A stretch of 64,000 nucleotides of DNA from the NCBI GenBank assembly GCA_030278955.1, contig JAOANR010000006.1:32267383-32331382 (forward strand), given 5' to 3'. Positions within the stretch are counted from its first letter, which is position 1; each line of letters begins with the position of its first letter. This document shows, in pieces, positions 24,662-35,475 of the stretch. The position numbers and the translations under genes were made by a program. The notes below the pieces were generated by a model, which worked only from the letters and a program-made list of their open reading frames with translations, was not told where the DNA came from and did no database searches. Origin of the DNA: Hygrophila difformis. Lineage: Eukaryota > Streptophyta > Magnoliopsida > Lamiales > Acanthaceae.

Positions 24662-25723
24662 ATGGCACCTAAGGGAAAATCGAGAAAGGAAATCCCAAAC
24701 AACACTAACGCTGACCTCCCCAACACACCGAACAATAATGAGATCCCTCAGAACGTAGGAGGGCGAGTGCCTCATGTTCCCAACAATATGGATGAGCGTC
24801 TAAGGACTGTCGAGGAAGTTCTCGTAGTATTAGGAAATGCTGAAGTGCATCGTGCACAAGCGGGTGTACCACCACCGGTAACCCGGGTCAACTACTTAGC
24901 CTTCGTAAACCCTTACCAACCACCCCACTACGCCGGCGAAGAGGACCCGGCTCAGCTAGAGGAATGGATACGGACGTTCGACAAGCTATTGAACGCCGTA
25001 AGGTGTCCCGACGGGGAAAAGGTTCACGTAGCTTCATACTACCTAGGAGGCGAGGCGGATGATTGGTGGCAAGTCACCCAAGGGAAACGTGCAGAGTACG
25101 AAGAGCCCTACACATGGTCAGAATTCACGGATCTGCTTAGGGATCATTTTTATCCCATGAGCATGAAGGGTGCTATGTATGAGGAATTTCTGACACTGAG
25201 GCAAGGAGGAAAGACGGTCCAAGAATACTATAACCGTTTCAAGGAGTTGGTGCGGTTCGCGCCGAGACTGGTGCCAACTGATGTAGAGAAGGCACAGAAG
25301 TTCGAGACGGGACTGAACTTATCTATTAGAGAGGTGATCACGGGCGAGCACTATCTTGACCTACAAGCTGTGTATGATCGTGCAGTAGCGGTTGCACGAG
25401 TTCAAGGACTGAAACAGAAACCGGTAGGTGGGACTAAGCAAGGACCACAAGGACGATACAAGAGGAATAAGGACCATTCCCGTAGAAACTTGGACCGACC
25501 ACATCAAAACGACAATGGACGAAACAAGGGGATAGTCTTCAACCATGGCGACTATGCGCCACCATGTCCAAAGTGTGGTAAACCACACTATGCGAGAGGA
25601 TGCCCTCAGCCTGGGGCATGCCTTCGGTGCGGTCGACATGGTCATCGGCTGCGTGACTGCCGGACGCGAATAGGAAACATCAACAGGAGAGAGGACGTGA
25701 CCACGCGGTCCAAGCAACCATAA
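24662..25723 (+). CDS. gag: Gag polyprotein of element B
   Basis: An intact 353-aa frame, clearly homologous to A gag throughout. It has the same start (MAPKGKSRKE), a Retrotrans_gag domain at about 99-200 (WIRTFDKLL, YYLGGEADDWW, FYPMSMKGAMYEEFL, QGGKTVQEYYNRFKELVRFAP), a basic linker, and zinc knuckles at C302-C305-H309-C314 and C320-C323-H328-C333. It is expected to assemble particles and package element RNA. It is the only protein of B, so RT and integrase must come from elsewhere. The intact frame fits recent activity. Confidence 0.95.
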   Translation: MAPKGKSRKEIPNNTNADLPNTPNNNEIPQNVGGRVPHVPNNMDERLRTVEEVLVVLGNAEVHRAQAGVPPPVTRVNYLAFVNPYQPPHYAGEEDPAQLEEWIRTFDKLLNAVRCPDGEKVHVASYYLGGEADDWWQVTQGKRAEYEEPYTWSEFTDLLRDHFYPMSMKGAMYEEFLTLRQGGKTVQEYYNRFKELVRFAPRLVPTDVEKAQKFETGLNLSIREVITGEHYLDLQAVYDRAVAVARVQGLKQKPVGGTKQGPQGRYKRNKDHSRRNLDRPHQNDNGRNKGIVFNHGDYAPPCPKCGKPHYARGCPQPGACLRCGRHGHRLRDCRTRIGNINRREDVTTRSKQP

Positions 25724-25809
25724 GAAGATTTCAAGTATCGATAACTGCATTTATTTTTGAGATCGATTCGACGAATTGTATCCAAACAAAAATAAACAAA
25801 TTCAGATTG

Positions 25810-26168
25810 TTTTGAACTACGTTATGACTTGATCCCTTCACGGGGTACGTAGGCAACTTGGAAATTTCAATTCTGGGTTCAGTCAAATAATAGCAAACAA
25901 CAACACACATTAATACAATCACGCAACCAAACAATGTCCGAGCTCGCGAGGAGCTAACGCCCAACATCGAGGACGAAGTTGATTCCTAAGGGGGAGAGGA
26001 TGTAACACCCGAGAAATTTAATTCACGTTCAAAGGAATGGAATAAATTTCTTGTGGAAGACGTTTATCCTTAAGGAAAGTAGATGGAAATACCCCAACAT
26101 TAAATTGAGCCCAAAAGAAAGCGAGGGCGCAACTTCGGGGACGAAGTTGATTCTTAAGGGGGGTAGAC
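25810..26168 (+). promoter_or_regulatory. Element B 3' UTR, fossil PPT/LTR start and functional PPT
   Basis: Holds the CTACGT...ACGTAG stem-loop (about 25818-25853). Next is a decayed hairpin (CAACATCG-AGGA-CGAAGTTG, one mismatch, ending 25981) with purine tract AAGGGGGAGAGGA and TGTAACACCCGAG (26001), which looks like an old LTR start. The intact hairpin CAACTTCG-GGGA-CGAAGTTG (26130-26149) and the real PPT before 26169 follow. Confidence 0.75.
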
Positions 26169-29100
26169 TGTAATACCCGGGTTTTTTACAACGCCCAAAG
26201 AAACGAAATAAAATTTATTTCCGAGAAGAAAATAATTTATTACAATAAATTATTGCTCGGAAATGGCGTGACCGATAAATTCAAAGAATTCGAACCCAAA
26301 TTTTGGTCAAGTAGAAATGGAATGAAAGAGGGAAAGGAAGCCCGAAGATATTCCATAGATTAATCCCAAAAGAATTGGAATTAAATTCAAGAAGGAAAAG
26401 AATTTTAATTCCAAGAACCCGTGAAGTCGGAAATAATTTAATTAGATAAATTATTGCACGGGAGCCACAGGACGACGAATTCAAGCCGACGGATTCGAAC
26501 TAGACGAATTCTTGATTTCAAATATGAAATTCATTGGAGTCAAAATAAAATTCAGAAAGGAATCGTAACCCCAGAAATGACCCGAAAAGTCGAACCGAAA
26601 ACGTAGGGGATAGAAACCCGATCGAGAAAAGAAGGAAAGACCCGACGGAGCAAGCGAACCGCCGAACCGGCCGGTCCGGCCGGCCCGCGCTGCCCGCAGC
26701 GCCGCCGCGCGGCCACCGCGCGGCCAAGGGCGTCGCGCCTCCAGGCTGGTCGCGCGTGCTCCGCGCGCACAAAAGCTTGGGTGCGCGCCACCAGCGCGCC
26801 AGAGGTGCTGAAAGTGTAAACTTTCCTTCCATGGCGATTTTCTTGCCAAAAATCCGATCTCAATCAATGGCAAGTCGATCACAACAATGGGGAAGGGCAT
26901 AAGATCAGATTTGGGGCGCCCCTCCCCATAATTCTCAGAAAACCTAACCCTAAACACCTCCAATATTCCTCTCCAAGTCGAAACCTCTCCGAACTCACTT
27001 CCCGGCAAGTATTCCGGCGACGGCAAGGCGAAAGGAACCAAGCCCTGCCCTCTAGACTCTTGGTAAGCTATTGTACAAAGTTTCAATTCGTCCATAGATC
27101 TCAGAAACTCATATTCTAACCCTTTTTCCTTACCACGATTTCCCGTCGGAAAACGAACAAAAAGCGATCGGAGAAGTTGGCCGTTCGTCGTGACCCTAGG
27201 ACGTCCGGAAACCCAATCCAGCGACCCTATCATCACTCTAAGTAAGTTAACACCTTACTCACAAATTTTCGTGGTTGTTTGTTGTTTAAATCTCGAGATA
27301 TAGGCTTGTAACAAAAATCGGTTTTCAAAAACCCTATTTTCGTCCAATTTTAAAGACTCGCCAAAAACTCGACCTTCGGGAATTCAAACCGAAAACTTTT
27401 CAACATAAAAGTTGTTCCTAACACCTTTATCTATCTTGTGTCCAAATTTCAGCCATTGACATTAAGTTTTGCTACCCCAATTTTCGCCATGAACTTTCTG
27501 TATCAAACCGAACGATTTTAATCTGTGACAGATTCCTTCATTCAACTTGATGCATGTTTTTCACCCATTTTTCGAATGATTTAACCTTGCATTTCTAAAC
27601 AAAAGTTGTAGATAATTGTGTCTAGATTATGCCTACAAAATTTCACGAATTTTGGTGTTCATTTGATATGTCAATCGGCCAAGTTTTTAAAACTGTTTTG
27701 AATTCGTTTTAAGGGCCATGAGTATGCAGTGAGTTGCACACGATTTTTGAGTACCAAGAATTCATTATTTCCAAAAACTTAAAACATGAAAGTTGTTCCT
27801 TAATGTGTCGTGTAGTTACTGTAAAAATTTCACATCGATTGGTTTTGAAATGAATTTTTAATCGGCGTTACACGAACCTGTGACGAAAACAGTTTTTAAG
27901 ACATAAATTATTCTTTGCAATAAACTCAAATTTCAACTCACTTCGGAACCTTATTTCCAAAAACTTAAAACATGAAAGTTGTTCGTGTGTGTGTTTTTGA
28001 ATTACTGGCCAAGTTTCAGAATTTTTGGGGAAAAGACGAATTTTAAATTAAGAAAGGCGTAAACTGCCTCGAATAGGATTTTTTTTCGAACTTGAGAAAA
28101 CTCTAACTACGAAAACGCGATATCGATCATTTGATAATTTTGAAGTACGAACTTTCGAAAAATCCCGTTCACTAGGCTGAGCCGATCTTCATACTATCAT
28201 TATCTTTGAGACTGCCTCGTTAGTGGTCTCCATTATTTGGACTGCCTCGTTAGTGGTCCTACGATTGAGATTGCCTCGTTAGTGGTCTCCTTTATATGCC
28301 AAAACGGCAGTTGTGCACATGGCCTGCCAAATCGGCAGTGGGAAATACACGGCCTGCCCGAGTGGTAGTGAAACCGTTTGAAAGGCCTGTCAAATGACAG
28401 TTGATATACATGCCTGTCAAATTGACAGTAGATACACACGGCTTGCCGAAATGGCAATCGAGATACATGGCTAGCCAAAACGGCAGTCAATACTGATATG
28501 GCTGCGGCCGCCGGCTCACCGGCTAACTGATTATGATTCTTGAGATTGCCTCGTTGGTGATCTCCCTTGTGTGGTGTCCTCTTCTTAGTTTACGGGATGA
28601 AATATAAAAGACTTGTGTGAGTGTTTATTTACGCTTAAATCGTATTTACTATGTTTTTAAATTATGTATTCAAATTACGCGTCTGAAATTATGCTTTAAA
28701 TTATGCTTTTAAATTAAGTCCTTAAATTATGTATTCTCGTCTTGAATAAATTAATCATGCTTTTCCGCTGCAAGTAAACTATGAATTTTAAATTAATTTC
28801 GTAACGCATGAAAAGTGTAATTTCAAGTAAACACATGTAACCCCTTAAATTGTTAGTTAGGGATTAACTTACTCAGTATTTTATATACTGATAAAACCCG
28901 TTGTTCATTTTTTTTCCATTACAGAGTACGGAGCATGATCATGCATCGGGGGATTACTTTGGGCATTTAATTATTTATTTTACATGATGTGCATACGGGC
29001 TTGTTAACCCGAGTTTTGGCCATGTCGGCCCTGTATTTTAATTTCCGCTGCAACTTATTATTTTTATCATGTATGGATGATATTACATTATTATTTTTAA

Positions 29101-29239
29101 GTAATTCCGGACTTGCTTTTAAAACATTTTCCAACGCTCATAGCCTTGCATCTCTTTAGCAAGCTCGGAGAAACCGTGTCTTGCTAGGGAGGTGCGGCGG
29201 TGACACCTCGGCCTGGGTTATCAAATTCGGGGTGTTACA
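26169..29239 (+). repeat. Element B 3' LTR
   Basis: Almost identical to the 5' LTR. Differences seen include an extra A near 26698, T-to-C near 27231, and AAATTCGG instead of AAATCCGG near the end. Confidence 0.96.
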
Positions 29240-29249
29240 TCCGGGTTGG

Positions 29250-29480
29250 ATTTTAACGACCGTTTTATACGGTCGTTACGACGGTCGCTGATTATAGCGA
29301 CCGGCACGGCCGGTCGTTAGGTCGGTCGTTAAACCGACGACCGCTTCGGATGTTCGTCGCCGCGGATTTACTTACGAGCACTTTAGCGACCGTCACTCTG
29401 CGGTCGCTAAGACGGTCGCTGATCAATTTTAGCGACCCCTCTCTCTGTTTAGCGACCGCAAGTGACGGTCGCTATGTTGT
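29250..29480. repeat. CACTA 3' subterminal repeats, second block
   Basis: Dense TAGCGACCG / CGGTCGCT copies up to the terminal TTTCTTGTAGTG (ends 29495). Confidence 0.88.
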
Positions 29481-29498
29481 TTTTTTCTTGTAGTGCTT

Positions 29499-30815
29499 GT
29501 TCATTTTTATGTCATTTACATGCCTGTAAAATTTCATAATTTTCGGAGTTCGTTTACTAGGTCGGAAACATGTTTTAAAAACAGTGCGCTGTTACCGGAA
29601 GGTGGCAGCTTATACTTTTTAAGAAGATCGTAAAATTTGACTTGTTTCCTTACCCGATTTCGAGAAACCTAAAACACAAAAGTTGTTCGTTAGGGTGTTG
29701 TTGATACACTGAGTAAATTTCATAGTGATCGCCTTAAGAATGAATTTTTGAAACCAAAAGGCGTAATCTGCGACGGGTGCGCTTACTAAACTTTGAGATT
29801 TATGAAAAACTTTCCTTGCGACACTTTCAACAATTTTGAAAACTTTATGAATTATGATCGAATTGGGAACTATGAAATCTTGATTATGTGGCTTGTGGAC
29901 ATAAGAGCCCAAGCATACGACTAGCGGACATAAGAGCCCTAGTGAAACATAAATTATGCGGCTTGTGGACATAAGAGCCCAAGCGTACGACTAGCGGACA
30001 TAAGAGCCCTAGTGAAATATTGATTTGAGGCTTGTGGACATAAGAGCCCAAGCGTACGACTAGAGGACATAAGAGCCCTAGTGAATATCGACCATGAGGC
30101 TTGTGGACATAAGAGCCCTAGCGAATGGTGATTTGTAAGACTTGTGGACATAAGTGCCCAAGTGGAAACAAAAGTAGAAGAATGAAATATTAGCTATGCG
30201 AGAACATATAATCTATCCCATGAATTATGAAACCCTTTGACTTATAATAAATTCTTTTATGCTAATTTTTAAAATTTATATCCTTAGTATTTGTACGTCT
30301 CTTTACGTTTAGAATCATGCAGTTATATTCTTATTATTAATGTTGAAAAAATACATTTTTATACTATAAAATGTGCATGAGTAAAAAGGAGAATTTTTAT
30401 TAATTACATTTTTAAAACCCATTATTGTTATGTTAAGAATTAACTTACTCAGTATTTTATATACTGATAAAACCCGTTGTTTTATTTTTCTTTTACAGAG
30501 TATGAAGGAATGGCATGAGCATGCACGCATATTGGGGCTCGGGAATTAAATTAGGAACTGTGAACGTTGTATATTGTTAGACTTAAATTACCCACTGCGT
30601 TTTGGCCATGTCGGTCCGTATTTAAATTTCCCGCTGCGACTTATTTGAATTATACTGTGTTATTTTAAAGTAAATCCTTTTTGGGCTTGTTTTTAAATTA
30701 TTTTTGAAATACCTTTAGCCTTGCATCTCTCAAGCGAGCTCGAATGAACTCATGTCTTGCTTGGGAGGTGTGGCGGTGGCATCCCGGCCTGGGTTATCAA
30801 ATCCGGGGTGTTACA
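29499..30815 (+). repeat. Element A 3' LTR, second piece
   Basis: Continues the LTR from 13192 and includes the tandem repeat (29890-30162), the CAGTAT...ATACTG hairpin (30450-30466) and the U5 stem (30732-30762). It ends GGTGTTACA before the TSD ACCCT. Confidence 0.95.
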
Positions 30816-30820
30816 ACCCT

Positions 30821-32160
30821 ATCTTAGAAAATAACCAAGGCCTATGTATTGTTCCTCTAGAATTATCTATCACACCGTATTTGAATCCAAGTGGACCCAT
30901 CTCAGTGTGATATTTAATACCAGATTTCCAACACACAGCAATTTTGGAAAATAATTGATATTTGAAAATCATTCCCTAAACAGGTACTAGAATCTCAATT
31001 AAAACACAGATCCTTTCAGTCTAGGTGAGACCTAATCGCTGACTCTGCTTCTAATTTCCCAAAATCAACCCCCAGTCGGATATGAATTAGTCATAACTGC
31101 GGAAATTATCCCTTACTCAGATCCGGATTTTATAAGTGAATTTTTGTTGGAAATTTATCTTGAGACATCTGATTTAAATCATGACTTCTATGTCCAAGGG
31201 AAGGATCCCAAAATAATTATGACCACAATATTTACATAATAATATCATGCATAATTTTATAAGGAAGTGTAAAATTAAATTAACCCAAAATATAAGGTGG
31301 GTTTTGACAGAAGTCGGAACACAAAGATGAAATAGCCGGAGATGAGAAGAATTTTGGCTAAAGAGAGTGCCAGAAATAACTGGGGTGATCTGGACTGCAA
31401 ACATCTGCTATCCAGTTCCCAATTATTCCAGATGGAAAGATTTTAGACAGCAGAATAATCTTAAATGACAGTGGTCGCTATCATTCAGACCCTTACTGTC
31501 TGTGAAAGAGAAAAACATACATGTTCTTTCACTGTCTTAATTACTAGACAACAATGACCTATGTCGTCTAATGTTGGCACAGTTTGAGATTCGGGTTTGA
31601 AATTAAGATAAAGAAAATAAAACTGTATCCGGATAGGAGTCAGCTGAGCAGCTATTATGATCCCGGATGGACGAACCGCCAAGGCTTCCACCGACCACTA
31701 TCCGGACCATGCAAAATAACAACTAGTAATTAATATTCAGACTACGAGCTAGTTTATCCGTGTGGGAATACCCGCCAACATTAATCTGATATATCTCTTA
31801 CTAACTGTTTCACACAACACGGAAAAGACAAAATAAATAAAAGAAAATATTTTTGGTTCATCTTGTATGAGAGACATTGGTTTCTCATGCAAGGGTATGG
31901 AATTAAATCCATAATTGCTCTTCATGGTCTAAATAATCACTCATTCCATAATTAATTAATTAATTACAGTCTGGATTATATTCTTAGATCATTAGAGTTT
32001 AATTTTGTAGAAAAGTATTTTAATGGAAATTGAACAAAATTCTTTATATCAATTTAATCATGGGTTGAGATCATTGGATTTCAACCTAAAAAATATTAAT
32101 ACAAAGGTTCAATTAATTAATGGGGTGAGATGGAGAATAAAAAATCTGGCAAAAAGGTGC
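30821..32160 (-). repeat. Unit E body, AT-rich non-coding part
   Basis: No coding signal. 31440-31830 aligns by eye with G at 4100-4371 and 39905-40070 (ACCATGCAAAATAAC, GACGAGCTAGT, GCCAACATT..TCTG). This shared stretch identifies E and G as one family. Confidence 0.65.
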
Positions 32161-32185
32161 CAAGCCTGTCGAGAAACAGAAATTG

Positions 32186-32660
32186 TGTCGCGGACCGTGG
32201 GTCCGCGACAGGGGGATCTCGACAGAAAGGTGGGAAATAAGAGAAATTGAAATTTTGAAAATTAGGGTTGTCGTGTCGCGGAACAAGGATTGTGTCGCGG
32301 ACCATGGGTCCGCGAAAGGGGTTCCGCGACACAAGGTGTGAAAATCCAACAAGGGCATAATTCCTGTCGCAGAATGAGAAGTATGTCGCGGACCATGGGT
32401 CCCGACAGGGGTTCCGCGACAGAGCCCTTCCAAAATAAAATTGCAAGTTTTTGGGTCCTTGGTCGCTAATCAAGGGTTGTGTCGCGGACCGTGGGTCCGC
32501 GACAGGATTGCTTCTCGACCAAGGGGTTTGAAAAATTTTATAAAAATTTTGGCAGCATAACGCCTAATATTGCATTGCAGGGGAGTGCGTTGTGATCCGT
32601 GGGATCACAACGGGAAAATTATGTTGCAACCCGTGGGGTTACAACATGATGCAATACAAT
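32186..32660. repeat. Palindrome array 1 in unit E (TGTCGCGGACC motif)
   Basis: Repeated imperfect palindromes of the form TGTCGCGGACC-n-TGG-GTCCGCGACA (for example 32186-32210, and around 32290-32330, 32383-32420 and 32480-32505). Two variants follow: TTGTGATCCGTGGGATCACAA and TTGCAACCCGTGGGGTTACAA (32590-32645). Confidence 0.85.
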
Positions 32661-33619
32661 CTAGGAGATGCAATTTTTACATATACATAAACACTTCAAT
32701 ACCATACCCCTTTTAGATCTAATGCACAATAAAGAGAATATAAAAAGTAACAAAAGTACCTAACACTAAAAAGAACAAGAACAGTAAAGTAAGCATAAGA
32801 AAAAGACTTAAACTAGTGCATAAAGCAAAAATACAAACACACTATGCTAACACTAAAAATAAAATAAAATAAAACCTACATTAAATCTATCAAGGGTAAA
32901 TATCAAGTGTTTATGCATTTTATTATCAAATCTAAATAAAGCATTAAACCCTAACTAAAAATAATAAAAATGGTCAAGTGACAAAAAATGCAAAAATAAA
33001 GCAATAAATATTATGGAAATGATCCATAACAAATTTTTGGTGGAGCATTTTCTTTATAACATCAAAAACCAAAAATGGGTTAAACACACCCATTGATTAA
33101 GTGTTTCAAACCCAAAATACAAAAATAACAAACTAAAAATACAAATAAATATAACAAGTGGCTACACTACTAGAAAACCCATTTATTGCTTAAAACTAAC
33201 TAACTAAAACTGAAAATGAAAATTACATGGCCATGAAACCATTTATTCTAAGGTTGCCTGGGAGCACGGTGGTGCCCCCAAGTAGAAAAACAAAACTAAT
33301 CTAAACAGTAATGGGTGTATAGCTACTGTTCACTGGGGTGGGAGGTTATATTTATAGAGTGATGAAATTAAGCCCTAGGCCCATTCAAGGTCCACCAGTC
33401 GCTAAACAATTGAGCCTGTCTCGGAACAAATCTCGTTCAGGACACAATTTTTAGCACCAGGATGGCGCACAGGAGGGGGCGGGAGCTCGGGGTCCAGAGG
33501 AAGAAGACGAAAATGTTGTGCCTGCGGGACTTGAAGTCCAGGGACCTTGCAATGGTTTTGACATGTGAGAATTGAAAGTGGGGGTGGTCACGAGCTCACG
33601 TGACCTGCTTTTGATTTTC

Positions 33620-33890
33620 TTTGTCGTGTCGCGGAACTGCTCCAGTCGCGGTCGCGGTCCATTTGTCGCGGTCCATTGTTCCGCGACAGAGTGTTCCGCG
33701 ACAGACTTTGTGTCTTGATGCTCCCAGTCTCTAACCATTTTCTGTGTCGCGGAACACCTGGTCGTGGTCCATGGTATCTCGACCCGGGGTTTGTTTAGCG
33801 ACACGAATTTTGTGTCTCTAAACATCCCCAGTCCTTAAGCAATTTCCCTGTCTCTAAACACCCGGTCGCTATCCAGGGTATCTCGACCCG
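33620..33890. repeat. Palindrome array 2 in unit E
   Basis: The same TGTCGCGGA / TCCGCGACA words as array 1, more broken, with TCTCGACCCGG repeats towards 33890. It lies upstream (minus sense) of the TATA box at about 33350. Confidence 0.75.
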
Positions 33891-33894
33891 GATT

Positions 33895-35000
33895 GTGATT
33901 TTTCTTTCTCGACTGGCTTTTTGTTTTCTCTTTTCTCTAATTCTTTTCTCTCTCCTTTCTTCCCCATCCCATTTCTCGACAGCTCTTCTTCCTTTTTGTT
34001 CTTCATTTATTTTCTTTCTCTTCCTCTCCATTCTTCTATTCTCGACAGAATTCATCTTTCTTGTTCTTCTTCTTCCTCATTCTTCTCCTCCTCCATTTTT
34101 ATTTTCTATTTTCTCTCTTCCCATTTTCGTTTCCATTTTTCCGAAAGCCTTCTTCTTCTTCTTTCTATTTTCTTTTTCTTCTTGTTTTCTTCCTCCATTT
34201 TCTTCCTGCTTCGCTCCAGTTTTCTTCTTCTTCTTCTATTTTTCTTCTTTCTTTCCCAAATTTCTTCTTCAATCCTTACTTCCCCCATTTAATTCTTGTT
34301 GGGCTGTCGAGGGCCGGATGGAGGCGCGATGGTGGTGACTGTGGTGGCGCTCCGGTGGCGTGCGTGGTCGGAGGTAGAAGATGATGGGGATAATGGTGGT
34401 CGGCCGGAGATGCTGCTGCTGGAGTTGGGACGGATTTTGGTGGCTGGATTTGGAACCTGGGCAGCCGGAGGAGGTCGACGGAGATGGCGATCGGAGGAGG
34501 GTGGAGCGGCGGTGGCAGGATTTCACACAGTGGAGGAGGCGTCCGAACTGGGCTGTTGGAGGCGAGAGGCGGCGGTGGCTGAGGCTTGAAGGTTTGATTT
34601 AATTTTTGGGGGTTTTGTTGGTTGTGGTGGTGGAGCGATCGGATTCATGGTGGGGCGAATGGAAGAGATGGAGCTGTGTGATTGTTGGAGATGGGATGGG
34701 TGTGTTGGATTCTGGAAATGGACGGAGGTTGATGGCCGAAGCTGCTGGCGACGAGGGTCGCCGGAGAGGGGTGGAGAAGGGGCGGAGATGGTTTTGAGAA
34801 TATGGGAGTGGCTGTGGTAGATATGGCCGCCGGCCGGCGGCGGCGGCGGCAAGGCGGCGGTGGCAGGGCAGGTTTAGGGTTAGGGTTAGGTTAGGGTTGG
34901 TGGTGTTGGGCTTGAGATGGTGTTGGGCTTGAGATGTTATTGGGCCAGGGGTTAATTAGGCTAGGGTGGTTTTGGGCTGAAAATGCTGGGCCTGGAGGCT
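33895..35000. other. Pyrimidine tract and G-rich segment in unit E, absent from G
   Basis: 33895-34290 is almost pure C/T with TTC runs. 34290-34860 is G-rich (GGTGGCG, GGAGG). At 34870-34900 lies TTTAGGG-TTAGGG repeats, and GGGCTTGAGATG is duplicated at 34910-34940. On the minus strand this reads as AACCCTAA box, then Pro/Ser-rich text, then a purine tract, like a plant gene 5' region. Several frames stay open by composition alone, and no protein family is recognised. Confidence 0.5.
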
Positions 35001-35475
35001 TTGGACTGGACTCTAAATTAAACTAAAACACCTGCATTCAATTAAATAAATGGATTAGTAGACCAATTATTTTAGTTAAGGCAGAAAATAGAACTAAAAA
35101 TAACCATAAAAATTATAAATATATACATCAAAATATAAAATAAAATAAAATAATATAAATATTTAAATTTGTTCCACTTGATTATTTAGCTTGTGTTCCG
35201 TTTAATGGATCCGTGTTCCACCGAACAGATACTACCAAACCATAATTATCAAATGTGGAATTTTTAATATTTTTATCATGTTTTTGGATTTTTTAATATA
35301 AAAATAACAATATTTTTGTATTTTTCAATAATAGCTTATTATTTATACAAACTCGCATAAATCTGTTAAATTCAACTGCTTTCTTATTTGAATAAGACCG
35401 GAATGCGATCAAATGTCCGTATTAGACACGGAAATAGATTGAAAATAATGGTCAATTTTGGCCGTTATCACCAAC

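Larger units (their letters stand above)
21060..29239 (+). mobile_element. Gag-only LTR retrotransposon B (TR-GAG type)
   Basis: Complete, 8180 bp, TSD TCCGG (21055-21059 and 29240-29244). LTRs are 21060-24128 (3069 bp) and 26169-29239 (3071 bp), with only about nine differences by eye, so it inserted recently. The 2040-bp interior has a PBS, an intact gag and a PPT but no pol. It sits inside the 3' subterminal array of the CACTA and is the innermost layer of the nest. Confidence 0.97.
13193..29495 (+). mobile_element. CACTA (En/Spm-type) DNA transposon with two genes, interrupted by B
   Basis: Starts CACTACAAGAAAA and ends TTTTTTCTTGTAGTG, a perfect CACTA-type terminal inverted repeat, with the 3-bp TSD CTT (13190-13192 and 29496-29498). 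Subterminal arrays of TAGCGACCG in both orientations lie at each end. Inside are a TNP2 transposase gene and a TnpA-like gene in the same direction, both open after splicing. Without element B it is about 8.1 kb. Both ends and both genes look intact, so it may be autonomous, although B now separates the two blocks of the 3' subterminal array. Confidence 0.96.
6299..30815 (+). mobile_element. Gag-only LTR retrotransposon A (TR-GAG type), interrupted by a CACTA
   Basis: Flanked by the TSD ACCCT (6294-6298 and 30816-30820). LTRs are 6299-9424 (3126 bp) and 11383-13192 plus 29499-30815 (3127 bp after removing the CACTA and one CTT). The internal region is only 1958 bp and holds PBS, leader, gag and 3' UTR with PPT, but no pol. 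Directly after gag it keeps the hairpin that overlaps the pol stop in full-length relatives, so it arose by deletion from gag to the end of pol. It would need pol proteins from a related element. Confidence 0.95.
4814..35470 (-). mobile_element. Unit E: about 6.1-kb non-coding LTR-like insertion (probable solo LTR), split by A
   Basis: Bounded by TG...CA and the 5-bp TSD CCAAC (4809-4813 and 35471-35475). Removing both the insert and one CCAAC restores a continuous D LTR. Without element A it is about 6.1 kb and has no protein-coding content. Read on the minus strand it starts TGATAACGGCC, has palindrome blocks, a TATA box (minus TATAAATATA, about 33347-33357) and an AT-rich, GCTTTC-repeat-rich end. 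I found no second internal copy of its ends, so a solo LTR fits best; a non-coding LARD-type element is the alternative. It is homologous to G, whose end is TTATCA at 53486. Confidence 0.75.

Noticed and set aside
33895..34338. Long Phe/Leu/Ser-rich frames and their minus-strand Glu/Lys/Arg-rich partners
   Set aside because: They are direct products of the C/T-rich tract, which leaves most frames open. No domain or start context is convincing.
34870..34905. Interstitial telomere (TTTAGGG repeats)
   Set aside because: Only about four imperfect units, fitting a telo-box-like promoter motif rather than telomeric DNA.
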